DNA from: JAXMAR01 sp046350295
GTDB lineage: Bacteria; Planctomycetota; Planctomycetia; Gemmatales; Gemmataceae
DNA length: 64,000 nucleotides
Direction of reading: 5' to 3'
NCBI GenBank assembly: GCA_046350295.1
Contig: JAXMAR010000004.1
Coordinates: 62,001 to 126,000 of the forward strand
The position numbers were made by a program, and so were the translations under genes. Position 1 is the stretch's first letter. Each line of letters begins with the position of its first letter. Below, in pieces: positions 44,304 to 53,870 of the stretch. The notes beneath the pieces are model-generated. The model was not told the origin of the DNA and searched no databases. It saw only the letters and a list, made by a program, of their open reading frames with translations.

Positions 44304-44767
44304 GCGCGCGCTGGCAGCGGATAAGCGCCCATCACCTTATACGTCGTCCACTCGAGTCCCATGTCACGATAGACGGCGTGAGCGACGTGGTTGTCCGTTT
44401 CCACGTAGAGCCGGATGCCGATGACGTCGCCTTGCGCCTCGGCCTTTTGCCGCACGTGCTCGAAGAGGGCGCGGAAGACGCCGCGGCGCCGCGCCTCTTT
44501 GGTGACATACACGCTCTGGATCCACCAGAACCAGCCGTTGCGCCAGTCGCTCCACTCGAAGGTAATGCCAAGCTGGCCGAGGACGTCGCCGGCCGATTCG
44601 GCGATGAAATAGTAGCCCTTGTGCGGGTCGGCGAGCAGGGCGGAGACACCGGGCCGCAGCGTGGCGGGGTCGAGGCGCTTGCCTTCGGACTCCTCGGCCA
44701 GGAGGGAGTTGAAAAGGCAGATGGTGTCCCGGTCGCTGGTCGTCGCCGCCCGCACGCTGATCGGCAT
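44297..44767 (-). CDS. GNAT-family N-acetyltransferase
   Basis: Transfers an acetyl group from acetyl-CoA to an amine; substrate unknown. 156 residues. The acetyl-CoA-binding segment VTKEARRRGVFRALFEHVRQKA and the YVETDNHVAHAVYRDMGL motif are clear, and WIQSVYVTKEARRRG gives the beta4/alpha3 signature. The start MPISVRAATTSDRDTICLF is typical. The stop codon and last residue come from the inverted repeat at 44203-44303. Divergent from apt, with a GEPGGVSPR repeat copy in the shared spacer. Confidence 0.92.
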   Translation of the reverse strand: MPISVRAATTSDRDTICLFNSLLAEESEGKRLDPATLRPGVSALLADPHKGYYFIAESAGDVLGQLGITFEWSDWRNGWFWWIQSVYVTKEARRRGVFRALFEHVRQKAEAQGDVIGIRLYVETDNHVAHAVYRDMGLEWTTYKVMGAYPLPARAV

Positions 44768-44820
44768 GGTTGCCCACCCTCGAAAAAATCGCTATTTCAA
44801 CGTAGTGTCCGTCGACAGTT

Positions 44821-44849
44821 CTCCGGGGGCTGACGCCGCCCGGCTCGCC
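44821..44849 (-). repeat. Dispersed GC-rich repeat (GEPGGVSPR family), copy 5
   Basis: CTCCGGGGGCTGACGCCGCC followed by CGGCTCGCC is the reverse complement of the lhr copies with one change. It is intergenic, in the spacer between GNAT and apt, 23 bp before the apt start. Confidence 0.85.
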
Positions 44850-44871
44850 GGCCCCAAGAAGACCAGACGCC

Positions 44872-45384
44872 ATGGACCTGGCCCGCTACATCCGCGACAT
44901 CCCCGATTTTCCCAAACCCGGCATCCTCTTCAAGGATATTACTCCGCTCCTCGCTCATCCGCCCGCTTTCGACGAGGCGATCCGCGTCATGGCGGCCGAC
45001 TTCGGCGCGGAGCCGGTCGACGCCATCGCGGCGGCCGAGGCGCGCGGCTTCTTGTTCGCCGCGCCGCTGGCGCTGCTGTTGAAGAAGCCGTTGATTCCGC
45101 TGCGAAAACCGGGCAAGCTGCCGTACAGCACGCATCGTCTGGAATATGAGCTGGAGTACGGCAAGGCAGAGTTGCAGGTCCACACGGACGGTATCGACAA
45201 GGGCGCCCGCGTCCTGATCGTGGACGACGTGCTGGCGACAGGTGGCACGATGCAGGCGGCCTGTCAACTCGTGGCGCAGGCGGGGGGCAAGGTGACCGCA
45301 TGCGCGGTGCTGGTCGAGCTTTTGTTTCTGAAGGGGCGCGAGCGGTTGACGCCACATCGCGTGTATTCGGTGTTGCAGTATTGA
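44872..45384 (+). CDS. apt: Adenine phosphoribosyltransferase
   Basis: Salvages adenine: adenine plus PRPP gives AMP and pyrophosphate. 170 residues, normal length. IRDIPDFPKPGILFKDITPLL is the characteristic APRT N-terminus; the PRPP-binding loop is VLIVDDVLATGGTMQAA near residue 107-123; AAAEARGFLFAAPLA precedes it. The start at 44872 gives the family-standard N-terminus. A GEPGGVSPR repeat lies just upstream and could influence the promoter or leader. Confidence 0.97.
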   Translation: MDLARYIRDIPDFPKPGILFKDITPLLAHPPAFDEAIRVMAADFGAEPVDAIAAAEARGFLFAAPLALLLKKPLIPLRKPGKLPYSTHRLEYELEYGKAELQVHTDGIDKGARVLIVDDVLATGGTMQAACQLVAQAGGKVTACAVLVELLFLKGRERLTPHRVYSVLQY

Positions 45385-45435
45385 TGCGGGGCCGGCGTTC
45401 CCCTGCGGCTGATCATCTCTCGGAAGGCTCCCCGC

Positions 45436-46466
45436 ATGGCCGGTGTCGTGTCCCTGCCGTTTCCCAGCAGCCGCATCCTGGCGGGCTGGTGGCGGCAGCT
45501 GGAAAGCCTGGCGCCTGAGCGCTGGTGGGTGGGGCACTGGTTTGTCCATCGCGTCGAAGCTGCGGTGCTGCGCCGCGAGACGGAGCCCCTGCCCGCGCTT
45601 GAGCGTTTTGTGCTCCAGGCGATCGAGCTGGGAGACGCGCCCGGGGTGGCCCTCGCAGAGCTTGAAAACCTGCTCGGCTCTCCCGGGGCCATTCTTCCCG
45701 CATTGCTGGCCGGCCTGCTCGAGCGGGGCCTGGTCCATCACAGCGACACCCGGGTCTGGGGCCCCACAGCGGCCGGCGTCGAGACCCTTCGCGACGGGGG
45801 CGCCACCATCCTGGCGGTTCGCCGGCTAACGGTCCCGTTTGTCGAAGCGCGGGACGAGAGAGGACGGCGCGTTGCGCCGGCCCCTTCCTGCCGCTCGCCG
45901 AAGCATCGTCCGCTGCAGCTCCGGGCAGCCCGAGCCGGCCGAAGCGTTCGATCCGGCCTGGCCATAGGCATTGCATCGACAACAATCGAGGCTGGAAGGA
46001 GCCAGGGTTTCCCGGTTGATGCAAGAACTGTTGGCGCCGGATCAGGAGACGCAAGAGCTGCCGTTCTGGCGAGCGCGTGGTGATCGATCGTCCGCAACAA
46101 GTGTTCCTCGTTGTCATCGATGGGCACTGACCCATCGCCTCGGTGCCTTCGTCGCGGGCGCCGGCCGACTGGCGCCTGTCCGTCAAGCGCCGTTTCGCCG
46201 CGCGCGACGCCGCGTTGCCGGTCCGGGAGGAGCCGAGCGTGGACGAGGTCGTGCCGCGTTCGGGAGGCTGGGTCGAGTCGCCATCCGCCGGCTTCGACCT
46301 GGGCCAGCATACCGCGCTTGGCGCTGCAAGGCCTGCAGGCAATCCAGGCCGCCCGCGCGCCTGGCCGCGCTGATCCGGCAGGGCAAGAGCGAGGTGTCGC
46401 GGAAAGAAGCTTGGCTGCTGATCGGCGCCGGCGAGATGCGACGTGTGGCTCGCCGAGCTGGAATGA
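45436..46466 (+). pseudogene. Unknown conserved-looking gene, frameshifted
   Basis: From ATG 45436 the frame is good for about 145 residues: LPFPSSRILAGWWRQLESLAP, HRVEAAVLRRETEPLPALERF, VLQAIELGDAPGVALAELENLL and TLRDGGATILAVRRLTVPFVE. The helical, winged-helix-like middle could be a DNA-binding or degradation-sensing domain. After about 45865 coding sense hops between frames: LLAPDQETQELPFW, VVIDRPQQVFLVVIDGH, LGQHTALG, ALIRQGKSEVSRKEAWLLIGA and VWLAELE to TGA 46464-46466. About 340 residues if corrected. I do not recognise the family. Confidence 0.5.
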
Positions 46467-46501
46467 AGAACGGGAGGTAACGTCTCGGTTGCCGGCCTCG
46501 C

Positions 46502-47115
46502 TCAGGCAACTGGACGAGCCGGCGGATGATCTCCTGCTCCAGGGCGCAGTCGCGGCCCTTGTAGATCCAGCCGGACTCGAAGAAGATCGGATCGATGACC
46601 TCGAACTGGCGCTCCACCGTCTGCTCGCTGCGGAAAACAGCGGCGCCAACCGCGCTGCGTACCGGCTTCGGCAAGTCTTCCCAGTTCCTGGCGCACGATC
46701 ACTTCCACGAAGTATCCCGAGTTGTCGGCCGCTGGATGATGATCGAGCGCGGTGGCGATAGGCCGCCACGCGCAGACGGCCGCAGGTCCGCTGCCTGCCT
46801 TCAAGACGTTCAAGATGCCCGGGGCGACACGCGCAACGTCTCGATGCGGCCGTCGCAACGGTTCGACTCAGTGATCTCAAAGCCCTGATCGAGGAGGAGG
46901 CAAGGCAGGCTTCGAAGACATAGCCGGCTGGGCGGTGGCCCAGCCTGATGAAGACAGGGCTGGCCTCGAGAAGTGGGCCGGACGCAGCGGTACCGGCTCG
47001 CCGGGTTCGGACTTGAAGGGATTCGTAACAGGGCCGATCCACGGTCCGCCATTGCAGCCCTCAAGTAGAGCCGCAGCACAATGGAAGCGACGGCGGCAAG
47101 GAGGCCCCTGGCCAT
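46502..47115 (-). pseudogene. Putative lipoprotein of unknown function, frameshifted
   Basis: From ATG 47115 the minus strand reads MARGLLAAVASIVL, then in a shifted frame GCNGGPWIGPVTNPFKSEPG, which looks like a signal peptide and lipobox Cys. Further pieces in alternating frames are EASPVFIRLGHRPAGYVFEA, DQGFEITESNRCDGRIETL, PGILNVLKAGS, DNSGYFVEVIVRQEL and TVERQFEVIDPIFFESGWIY, then KGRDCALEQEIIRRL with a TGA at 46502. About 190 residues if corrected. The phrases FEVIDP and ALEQE look conserved-type, and I believe similar planctomycete hypothetical proteins exist. Four to five indels are required. Confidence 0.55.
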
Positions 47116-47307
47116 GATGGAATCCCCGGCAGCGATCGTGTACCCCGGGAAGCCGCGAAGCTTATGCCAGGACAAGGCGATGTTGACAAGAGGAATCGCC
47201 CGACAAACCACTCTGGGCCGGCGGACCAGCGACCTGTCCGCTCGACGGCTTGCGTGCTGCCCCATGCCGGCCCTTGCGAAACGGGGCGATGCGGGTAATC
47301 TGCAATC

Positions 47308-48748
<1,441 letters not shown>

Positions 48749-48755
48749 GATCACC

Positions 48756-49298
48756 ATGGACATCGATGCGGAAGAAAGCCGACGTACGCTTTTCGCCGGT
48801 CTGCCGTTGGAGGCCCGTTGGTGGGTTGGCGGCAACTCGCTTGACTACAACTTCTCAGCTACAAGGCGGCCTCTCCAATCCCTTCCGTGGGAGATCTTGG
48901 AGGACACCCAAGCGGATTGGTCCGATCTTCTCGTCTTCGGCGAACGGGATTATGCAGAAGGAGGAGGAGCGTGCCCCTGGCTGTGTCTCTCCAGAACCGA
49001 TGGAGCTGTCTATCTATTCGATCCAGAGAGCGACTCGCCGAAGACGCTGCTCAATTCGTCCCCGCAACGCTTCGTTGATAGCTTTCGGCTACTTGAAAGC
49101 GCTGTGGGTGAGAATGGGCGTTACCCGACCGACCTGGTCGACCGCCTGAACAAGGCGGATGAAAAAGCCTTTCCTCATTCAGACTGGAAGGACCTTGTCG
49201 ACTTTCTTGAGTCAAACCCGAGGAATCGCGAAGTCCCTGCTCGAGAAAAAAAGTACCAACGCCTGCGCAAGAAGCAGGCTGAACACAACGAACCGTGA
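48756..49298 (+). CDS. SUKH/SMI1-like protein, possible immunity protein
   Basis: 180 residues from ATG 48756, seven bases after the DUF1501 stop. The middle segment LVFGERDYAEGGGACPWLCLSRTDGAVYLFDPESDSP followed by TLLNSSPQRFVDSFRLLESAV resembles SUKH-domain proteins (SMI1/KNR4 fold), many of which are immunity proteins for polymorphic toxins. The C-terminus is basic and helical. No cognate polymorphic toxin is visible. It is followed 18 bp later by brnT, so it may belong to an accessory cassette. Confidence 0.5.
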   Translation: MDIDAEESRRTLFAGLPLEARWWVGGNSLDYNFSATRRPLQSLPWEILEDTQADWSDLLVFGERDYAEGGGACPWLCLSRTDGAVYLFDPESDSPKTLLNSSPQRFVDSFRLLESAVGENGRYPTDLVDRLNKADEKAFPHSDWKDLVDFLESNPRNREVPAREKKYQRLRKKQAEHNEP

Positions 49299-49316
49299 GG
49301 CCGGCCGGAGTTCCAG

Positions 49317-49604
49317 ATGAGCCTCGAATTCGAATGGGACGAAGCCAAGGCGGCTTCCAACCGAAAGAAGCACAAGGTAGAATTCGAGGAAGCGGCAACA
49401 GTCTTTTCGGACCCTCTTGCCGCGATTTTCGATGATGAGGACCATTCCGAGGAAGAGCGTCGAGAGATCATCATTGGTCATTCGGCTCGGAACCGCCTCT
49501 TGCTAGTCTCCTTCACCGAGCGTGGGGACGTGATTCGCATCATCAGTGCCCGTCAGGCAACTCGAAGGGAACGCCGTGACTATGAAGAAAACCCGAACGG
49601 CTGA
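49317..49604 (+). CDS. brnT: BrnT-family RNase toxin
   Basis: 95 residues of the BrnT type, a RelE-like ribonuclease toxin. FEWDEAKAASNRKKHKVEFEEAATVF is the family N-terminus; HSARNRLLLVSFTERGDVIRIISARQATRRER carries the basic and catalytic positions near the C-terminus. The antitoxin gene overlaps its end by 23 bases in another frame, the standard toxin-first order of brnTA. Confidence 0.92.
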   Translation: MSLEFEWDEAKAASNRKKHKVEFEEAATVFSDPLAAIFDDEDHSEEERREIIIGHSARNRLLLVSFTERGDVIRIISARQATRRERRDYEENPNG

Positions 49605-49815
49605 CAAACCGGGAAAAGACGACGACGAACTGTCGCCGGAGTATCGCTTTGATTACCGCAAGGCGCGTCCGAACCGCTTTGCCGCGCGGGTCAAGCGCGA
49701 CAGCCGCGTTGTTGTTCTCGATCCGGATGTGGCCGCTGTCTTTTCCACGCCGGACTCCGTGAATTCGGTCCTAAGAGCGTTGATCGAAAACATGCCGCAG
49801 CGAAACGGCGGCTAG
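49582..49815 (+). CDS. brnA: BrnA-family antitoxin
   Basis: 77 residues from ATG 49582. The N-terminal part (DDELSPEYRFDYRKARPNRFA) is the toxin-neutralising linker typical of BrnA, and the C-terminal half DPDVAAVFSTPDSVNSVLRALIE is the ribbon-helix-helix-like DNA-binding/dimerisation domain. Expected to repress its own promoter together with BrnT. Confidence 0.9.
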   Translation: MKKTRTADKPGKDDDELSPEYRFDYRKARPNRFAARVKRDSRVVVLDPDVAAVFSTPDSVNSVLRALIENMPQRNGG

Positions 49816-49835
49816 CCACGACCACGACGCCTCCT

Positions 49836-50738
49836 ATGAAATCGATCTCGACCGCGCTCCGCTCCGCTCTGCCGCCTTTCTTGCTGGCGCTCGTCATCCT
49901 CCCTCTCGGCGCCGGCGAGCCGCGTCCCAAGCGTCGCGTCTTCGTCCTGCACTCCGGCATTCACACGATTCTCGCCAATCCGTCGATCAACATCGGCGCC
50001 GAGCGTCTGGCGGAAGGATTGAAACGGCGCGGCGTGCGCGGCGAAGACGTCGTGGTGCTGTCGAACCCGTTTCCGAAGGCGAGCTGGAAGAGCATGTTCC
50101 CGCGCGAGGCGGTCGTCATGTATTTCGACTCGCTCACGCCGACTTCCAAGGTCGCGCAGGACGCGTACATCCGCATGGACCGGGCCCTCAAGGACGCGAA
50201 GGTCGGGCCGGACGACGAGATCATCTGGGTCGGCCACAGCGCCGGCGGGCAGCTCGGCATGACGGTGGCCCATCTCGCCACGAGTCTCGACAAGTACCCC
50301 GACCTGGCCCGGACGGTCCGGCCCTATCGCGTCAGCATGGTCGTCACGCTCGGCACGCCGATCGGCGCCAACCTGATGCCCGAGAGCGTGCGGCTGCGCA
50401 ACTACTTTTCGCCGGACGACAACGTCGTGCAGATGGCGACCAAGAGCACGTGGTTCATGTCGACGGCGTTCGGCTTCAAGGGGAAGATCAGCCCGTGCTC
50501 GGACGTTTTGTGCCGGACCTGGGAGGCGCGGGTGTTCCACGATATCGAGCACAACGAGTGGACCAAGGAGGACCGCATCCTCGACCGCATCTATGCCGAG
50601 TTGCAGGGCGAGTACCGCCCGGCCTGGCATTCCGCCCTGTGCCCCCGGCCGGGGCTGTGCCTGAGCCAGATGCTCGCGCACGTCCTCAGTCAGGAATGCC
50701 ACATCTCGCTCGAGGATCCGCCGAAGGTGAAGAAATAG
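49836..50738 (+). CDS. Secreted alpha/beta hydrolase-fold protein
   Basis: 300 residues with a signal peptide (MKSISTALRSALPPFLLALVILPLGAGE). The nucleophile elbow is IIWVGHSAGGQLGMTVAH near residue 130. VVTLGTPIGANL matches lipase-like hydrolases. The candidate His is less certain (FHDIEHNEW). Four late Cys residues (CSDVLCR, CPRPGLC, QECH) could form disulfides, consistent with export. It starts 20 bp after brnA but is unlikely to be functionally linked. Confidence 0.8.
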   Translation: MKSISTALRSALPPFLLALVILPLGAGEPRPKRRVFVLHSGIHTILANPSINIGAERLAEGLKRRGVRGEDVVVLSNPFPKASWKSMFPREAVVMYFDSLTPTSKVAQDAYIRMDRALKDAKVGPDDEIIWVGHSAGGQLGMTVAHLATSLDKYPDLARTVRPYRVSMVVTLGTPIGANLMPESVRLRNYFSPDDNVVQMATKSTWFMSTAFGFKGKISPCSDVLCRTWEARVFHDIEHNEWTKEDRILDRIYAELQGEYRPAWHSALCPRPGLCLSQMLAHVLSQECHISLEDPPKVKK

Positions 50739-50771
50739 AGGCGAAGCGGCTCCTGACTTCCAAGGCGCGCC

Positions 50772-51689
50772 CTACGCGTCGGTCTGATGAACAAAGCCCA
50801 CCGGTTCGAGCGGACGCCGCTTGCCCCCATCCTCCAGATACAACCCCGTCCCGGCGACGCATTCGCCGACCTCGTAAACCGTGACTTCCGGCAGCGGCTG
50901 CAAGTCGAGCAACCGCCGCGCCTCCTCCGGCGTCACGGCGAAGAGCAACTCGAAGTCTTCGCCGTCCGACAAGGCTCGCTCGAGGGGCGTCTTGCCGCCC
51001 GCCTGGTATGCAGACGGCGCGATCGGGATCGTGGCGGCGCGAAGGACGATGCCGCAGCCCGATTCCTCGCCGATGTGGTTGGCGTCGGCCGCAAGACCGT
51101 CGCTGATGTCAATCAGGGCGTGCAGGCTGGTCATCTCGGCGAGCAAGAGTCCCTCGCGCACGCGCGGCGTGAAATCAAGGTGCTTGCCGAGGATGCTGCC
51201 GCCGAGCGGGCCGGTGACAAGCAGGCGATCGCCGGGCCTGGCGCCCGAGCGCAGGATCGCGCCCGCCGGGCCCGGCTCACCCATGACCGTCACGGAGAGA
51301 GCCAGTCGGCCGTCCCAGACGTTGGTGTCGCCGCCGACGATGGCGGTCTGAAACTCGTCCGCGCAATCTTTCAGCCCGAAAAAAAGTTCCTCCGCGAAGG
51401 AGGCCGACGCATGGCGCGGCAGGGCGACACTGACGACGGCAGCCACCGGTCGTCCCGCCATGGCGGCGATGTCGCTCAGGTTGGCGGCCATCGCTTTGCG
51501 GCCGGCGCGGCGTGGGCCGACCTCGTCGAGGAGGAAGTCGACGCCGTCCATGAGCATGTCGGTCGTCGCGATCCAGCCTGCGCCGCCGGGTCCGGTCAGG
51601 ACGGCGCAATCGTCGCCCGGCCCGACCTGCACGCGCGGGTCCGGCGCGATGCGGCGCCGCAACCGGCGGATGTAATCGAACTCACCCAT
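50772..51689 (-). CDS. thiL: Thiamine-monophosphate kinase
   Basis: Phosphorylates thiamine monophosphate to thiamine diphosphate with ATP, the last step of ThDP synthesis. 305 residues from ATG 51689 (MGEFDYIRRL); an upstream in-frame start at 51770 adds unlikely sequence. The Mg/ATP-binding motifs are GPGDDCAVL near residue 23, TTDMLMDGVDF, AIVGGDTNVW and LIDISDGLAADANHI. EDFELLFAV is also typical. Convergent with the alpha/beta hydrolase gene. ThDP is needed by the decarboxylase pair at 5.7-6.7 kb, but no operon link exists. Confidence 0.95.
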   Translation of the reverse strand: MGEFDYIRRLRRRIAPDPRVQVGPGDDCAVLTGPGGAGWIATTDMLMDGVDFLLDEVGPRRAGRKAMAANLSDIAAMAGRPVAAVVSVALPRHASASFAEELFFGLKDCADEFQTAIVGGDTNVWDGRLALSVTVMGEPGPAGAILRSGARPGDRLLVTGPLGGSILGKHLDFTPRVREGLLLAEMTSLHALIDISDGLAADANHIGEESGCGIVLRAATIPIAPSAYQAGGKTPLERALSDGEDFELLFAVTPEEARRLLDLQPLPEVTVYEVGECVAGTGLYLEDGGKRRPLEPVGFVHQTDA

Positions 51690-51913
51690 TCCGTCATGGT
51701 AGCACGCGCAAGGCCGGCTGGAAAAATCGGTCTGGCCGGTTGTAGCGAAGGCGGCGGGCCTGACGTACAATGCGAGAGAACATCAGGAAAGTGCGGCGGA
51801 TTTTCTCAAGAAACGTCCGCGGCACGCTCGGGGCCGCCAAAGTGTTGTAAGATTTCCAAGGAAGGCTCGACGGTCCCATTCAACCGCGGCCAACCTCTTC
51901 CCCAGGGCCTCGC

Positions 51914-53746
51914 ATGACCACCACCATCCTGCCAGCCGGCGCTCTGCCTGACCCCCGTGTCTTCGGCGAGCCGCGCCTCCACAGCGACGGCGAGCTGCTG
52001 GCGCTGGCGTTCGGCCCGGACAATTCGCTCTGGTCGGTCGAAGAGCCGGGCGTGCTGAGACACTGGAACGCCGCCGGCGGCCAACAGCTGAGCTGGATCT
52101 CTCTCAGTGACCTGGAAACGCTGTGGGCTTTCTCGAAGGACAACCGCATCCTGGCATCCGGGAGCGATGACCTGACCCTCTGGGACGTCGCCTCCGGTCG
52201 GGTGCTCGCGTCCCTGCCGCAGGAATCCTGGGTGAGCGCGATCGCCTTTGCCGCCCACCCCACATTCATCGCGACCGGACACGACGACGGCGTCGTCCGC
52301 TGCTGGGACAGCGCGGGCCGACATCTTGTCCACGAGCTGCGCCTGCACAACAAGCCGATCAGCGCCCTGGCCTTCAACAGCGACAGCAAGGTGCTCGCCG
52401 TCGCCTCCGAGGACAAGACGATCAGCCTCTGGGACGTCGCCGCCGGCAAACACCTGGGTACGCTCGGCGGGCACACCGACCGCATCCCGGCTCTGGCCTG
52501 GCAACCCGGCTCGACGGTGCTCGTCTCGGCGGGCTGGGATACCTGCGCCCGCGTCTGGGACACCACCAAACTGGCGCCGATCATCCTGCTCAACGCCCAT
52601 GCCGCCCAGGTGACGGCGCTGGCCTTCAATCCGCAAGGAAACCTGCTGGCGAGCGCCGATTCGGCCTTTGCCGTCCACATCTGGGACTTCCCCGCGAAGA
52701 AACAACTGCGGCGCCTCACCGGGCCGCAGGCGGAGGCACGCTGTCTCGCCTTCAGCCGCGACGGCCGTATGCTCGCCGCCAACGGCGACCGCCTGATTCA
52801 TCTTTGGGACCCGGCGACCGGGGCGCCGACGGGAGGCGCCGGGCCGCGACCGACGGCGCCGACGCATCTCGCCGTCGACAAGACCGGGCGCCATCTGGCC
52901 GGCAACGGCGGCGGCGGACAGCCCCGCCTCTGGAACGTGACGGCCCCCGAGCAACCGCTCACGCTGGCCGAGAAAGAAACGGTCCACGGCTTGCGTTTCA
53001 GCCCGGACGGCAAACTGCTCGCCGGCGCGGCGGGCAGTCACATTCGCATCTGGGACGCGGCGTCCGGGCAGCCGAAGCTCGACCTGGAAGGGCCGGACGT
53101 GCCGATTACCGCGGTCGCCTACGCGCCGGACGGCAAGACGATCGCTGGCGCCGGCGCCACCGGCACGAGCGTCTGGCTCTGGAACGCAGCAAGCGGCGAA
53201 CCCGTGCTGCTCATTCCGGACGCTCTGGAGGGTTGCACGATCGAAGCGCTCGCGTTCCACCCCGGCGGCCGGCTTCTCGCCGTCGGCGGCATCGACTGGC
53301 TGGCGACCGGGGGATCCAATGGGGCCGTGAGTGTCTGGGACATCGAGGCACGCGCCGAGATCGACACCTTTTCCGCCGGCGCCACCTGCCTGGCGTATCA
53401 CCCCGGCGGCAAGCGGATCGCTTTCGCCACGCTCGAGCACTCGATCGCCGTCTGGGAGCCGGCCGCCAACAGTTCGGACGAAGACGCGCTCAGCGCGGAG
53501 ATATACGGCCACGAGGACGCGATCCATGCCCTGGCCTACAGCCCGGACGGGCGTTACCTGGCCTCGGCGGGCGCGGACCACACCATCCGCCTCTGGAACG
53601 AGGACGGGGACGAGGTGGCAGCTTTCGAAGTGGACAGCGCGGTCACGGATCTAGCCTTCGCGTCGGACGGGCAGACGCTCTTCAGCGCGAACGCGAACAC
53701 CACCTGCTATCAATTCTCCCTGGCGGATGTACTGCGGACGGTTTGA
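51914..53746 (+). CDS. WD40-repeat protein (two-propeller size)
   Basis: 610 residues composed almost wholly of WD40 repeats of about 42 residues, around 13-14 in number, enough for two seven-bladed propellers. Examples: AFAAHPTFIATGHDDGVVRCWD, AFNSDSKVLAVASEDKTISLWD, AYSPDGRYLASAGADHTIRLWN. No signal peptide, kinase or other domain is present, so it is probably a cytoplasmic protein-interaction scaffold. It is followed by a palindromic repeat (53751-53802) and a strong bidirectional terminator. Confidence 0.92.
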   Translation: MTTTILPAGALPDPRVFGEPRLHSDGELLALAFGPDNSLWSVEEPGVLRHWNAAGGQQLSWISLSDLETLWAFSKDNRILASGSDDLTLWDVASGRVLASLPQESWVSAIAFAAHPTFIATGHDDGVVRCWDSAGRHLVHELRLHNKPISALAFNSDSKVLAVASEDKTISLWDVAAGKHLGTLGGHTDRIPALAWQPGSTVLVSAGWDTCARVWDTTKLAPIILLNAHAAQVTALAFNPQGNLLASADSAFAVHIWDFPAKKQLRRLTGPQAEARCLAFSRDGRMLAANGDRLIHLWDPATGAPTGGAGPRPTAPTHLAVDKTGRHLAGNGGGGQPRLWNVTAPEQPLTLAEKETVHGLRFSPDGKLLAGAAGSHIRIWDAASGQPKLDLEGPDVPITAVAYAPDGKTIAGAGATGTSVWLWNAASGEPVLLIPDALEGCTIEALAFHPGGRLLAVGGIDWLATGGSNGAVSVWDIEARAEIDTFSAGATCLAYHPGGKRIAFATLEHSIAVWEPAANSSDEDALSAEIYGHEDAIHALAYSPDGRYLASAGADHTIRLWNEDGDEVAAFEVDSAVTDLAFASDGQTLFSANANTTCYQFSLADVLRTV

Positions 53747-53750
53747 CAAC

Positions 53751-53802
53751 GTGGGCAGGCCGCCTGACCTGCCGGCGCGGCAGGCCAGGCGGCCTGCCCC
53801 AC
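53751..53802. repeat. GC-rich palindrome GCAGGCCGCCTG type, copy 2
   Basis: GTGGGCAGGCCGCCTGACCT is followed by GGCAGGCCAGGCGGCCTGCC and CCAC, an inverted repeat of about 22 bp with a five-base centre. It matches 31654-31691 in sequence. It starts four bases after the WD40 stop codon. Confidence 0.85.
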
Positions 53803-53818
53803 GCGGGCCCGGCGCATG

Positions 53819-53855
53819 AAAAAGACCCGATGCGGACGTGCCGCACGGGTCTTTC
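53819..53855. terminator. Bidirectional intrinsic terminator
   Basis: GAAAAAGACCCGATGCGG pairs with CCGCACGGGTCTTTC over about 15 bp, with an A-run on the left and a T-run on the right. It separates the convergent WD40 and DUF1559 genes and can serve both. Confidence 0.85.
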
Positions 53856-53870
53856 GAACTTCCGAGCATT

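Noticed and set aside
49812..50702. A 296-codon minus-strand frame opposite the secreted alpha/beta hydrolase
   Set aside because: Arg/Ala/Glu/His-rich shadow; the + strand has a signal peptide and GHSAGG.
51806..53581. A 591-codon minus-strand frame opposite the WD40 gene
   Set aside because: Arg/Gln/Val-rich composition typical of an antisense shadow in GC-rich DNA; the + strand has clear WD40 repeats.
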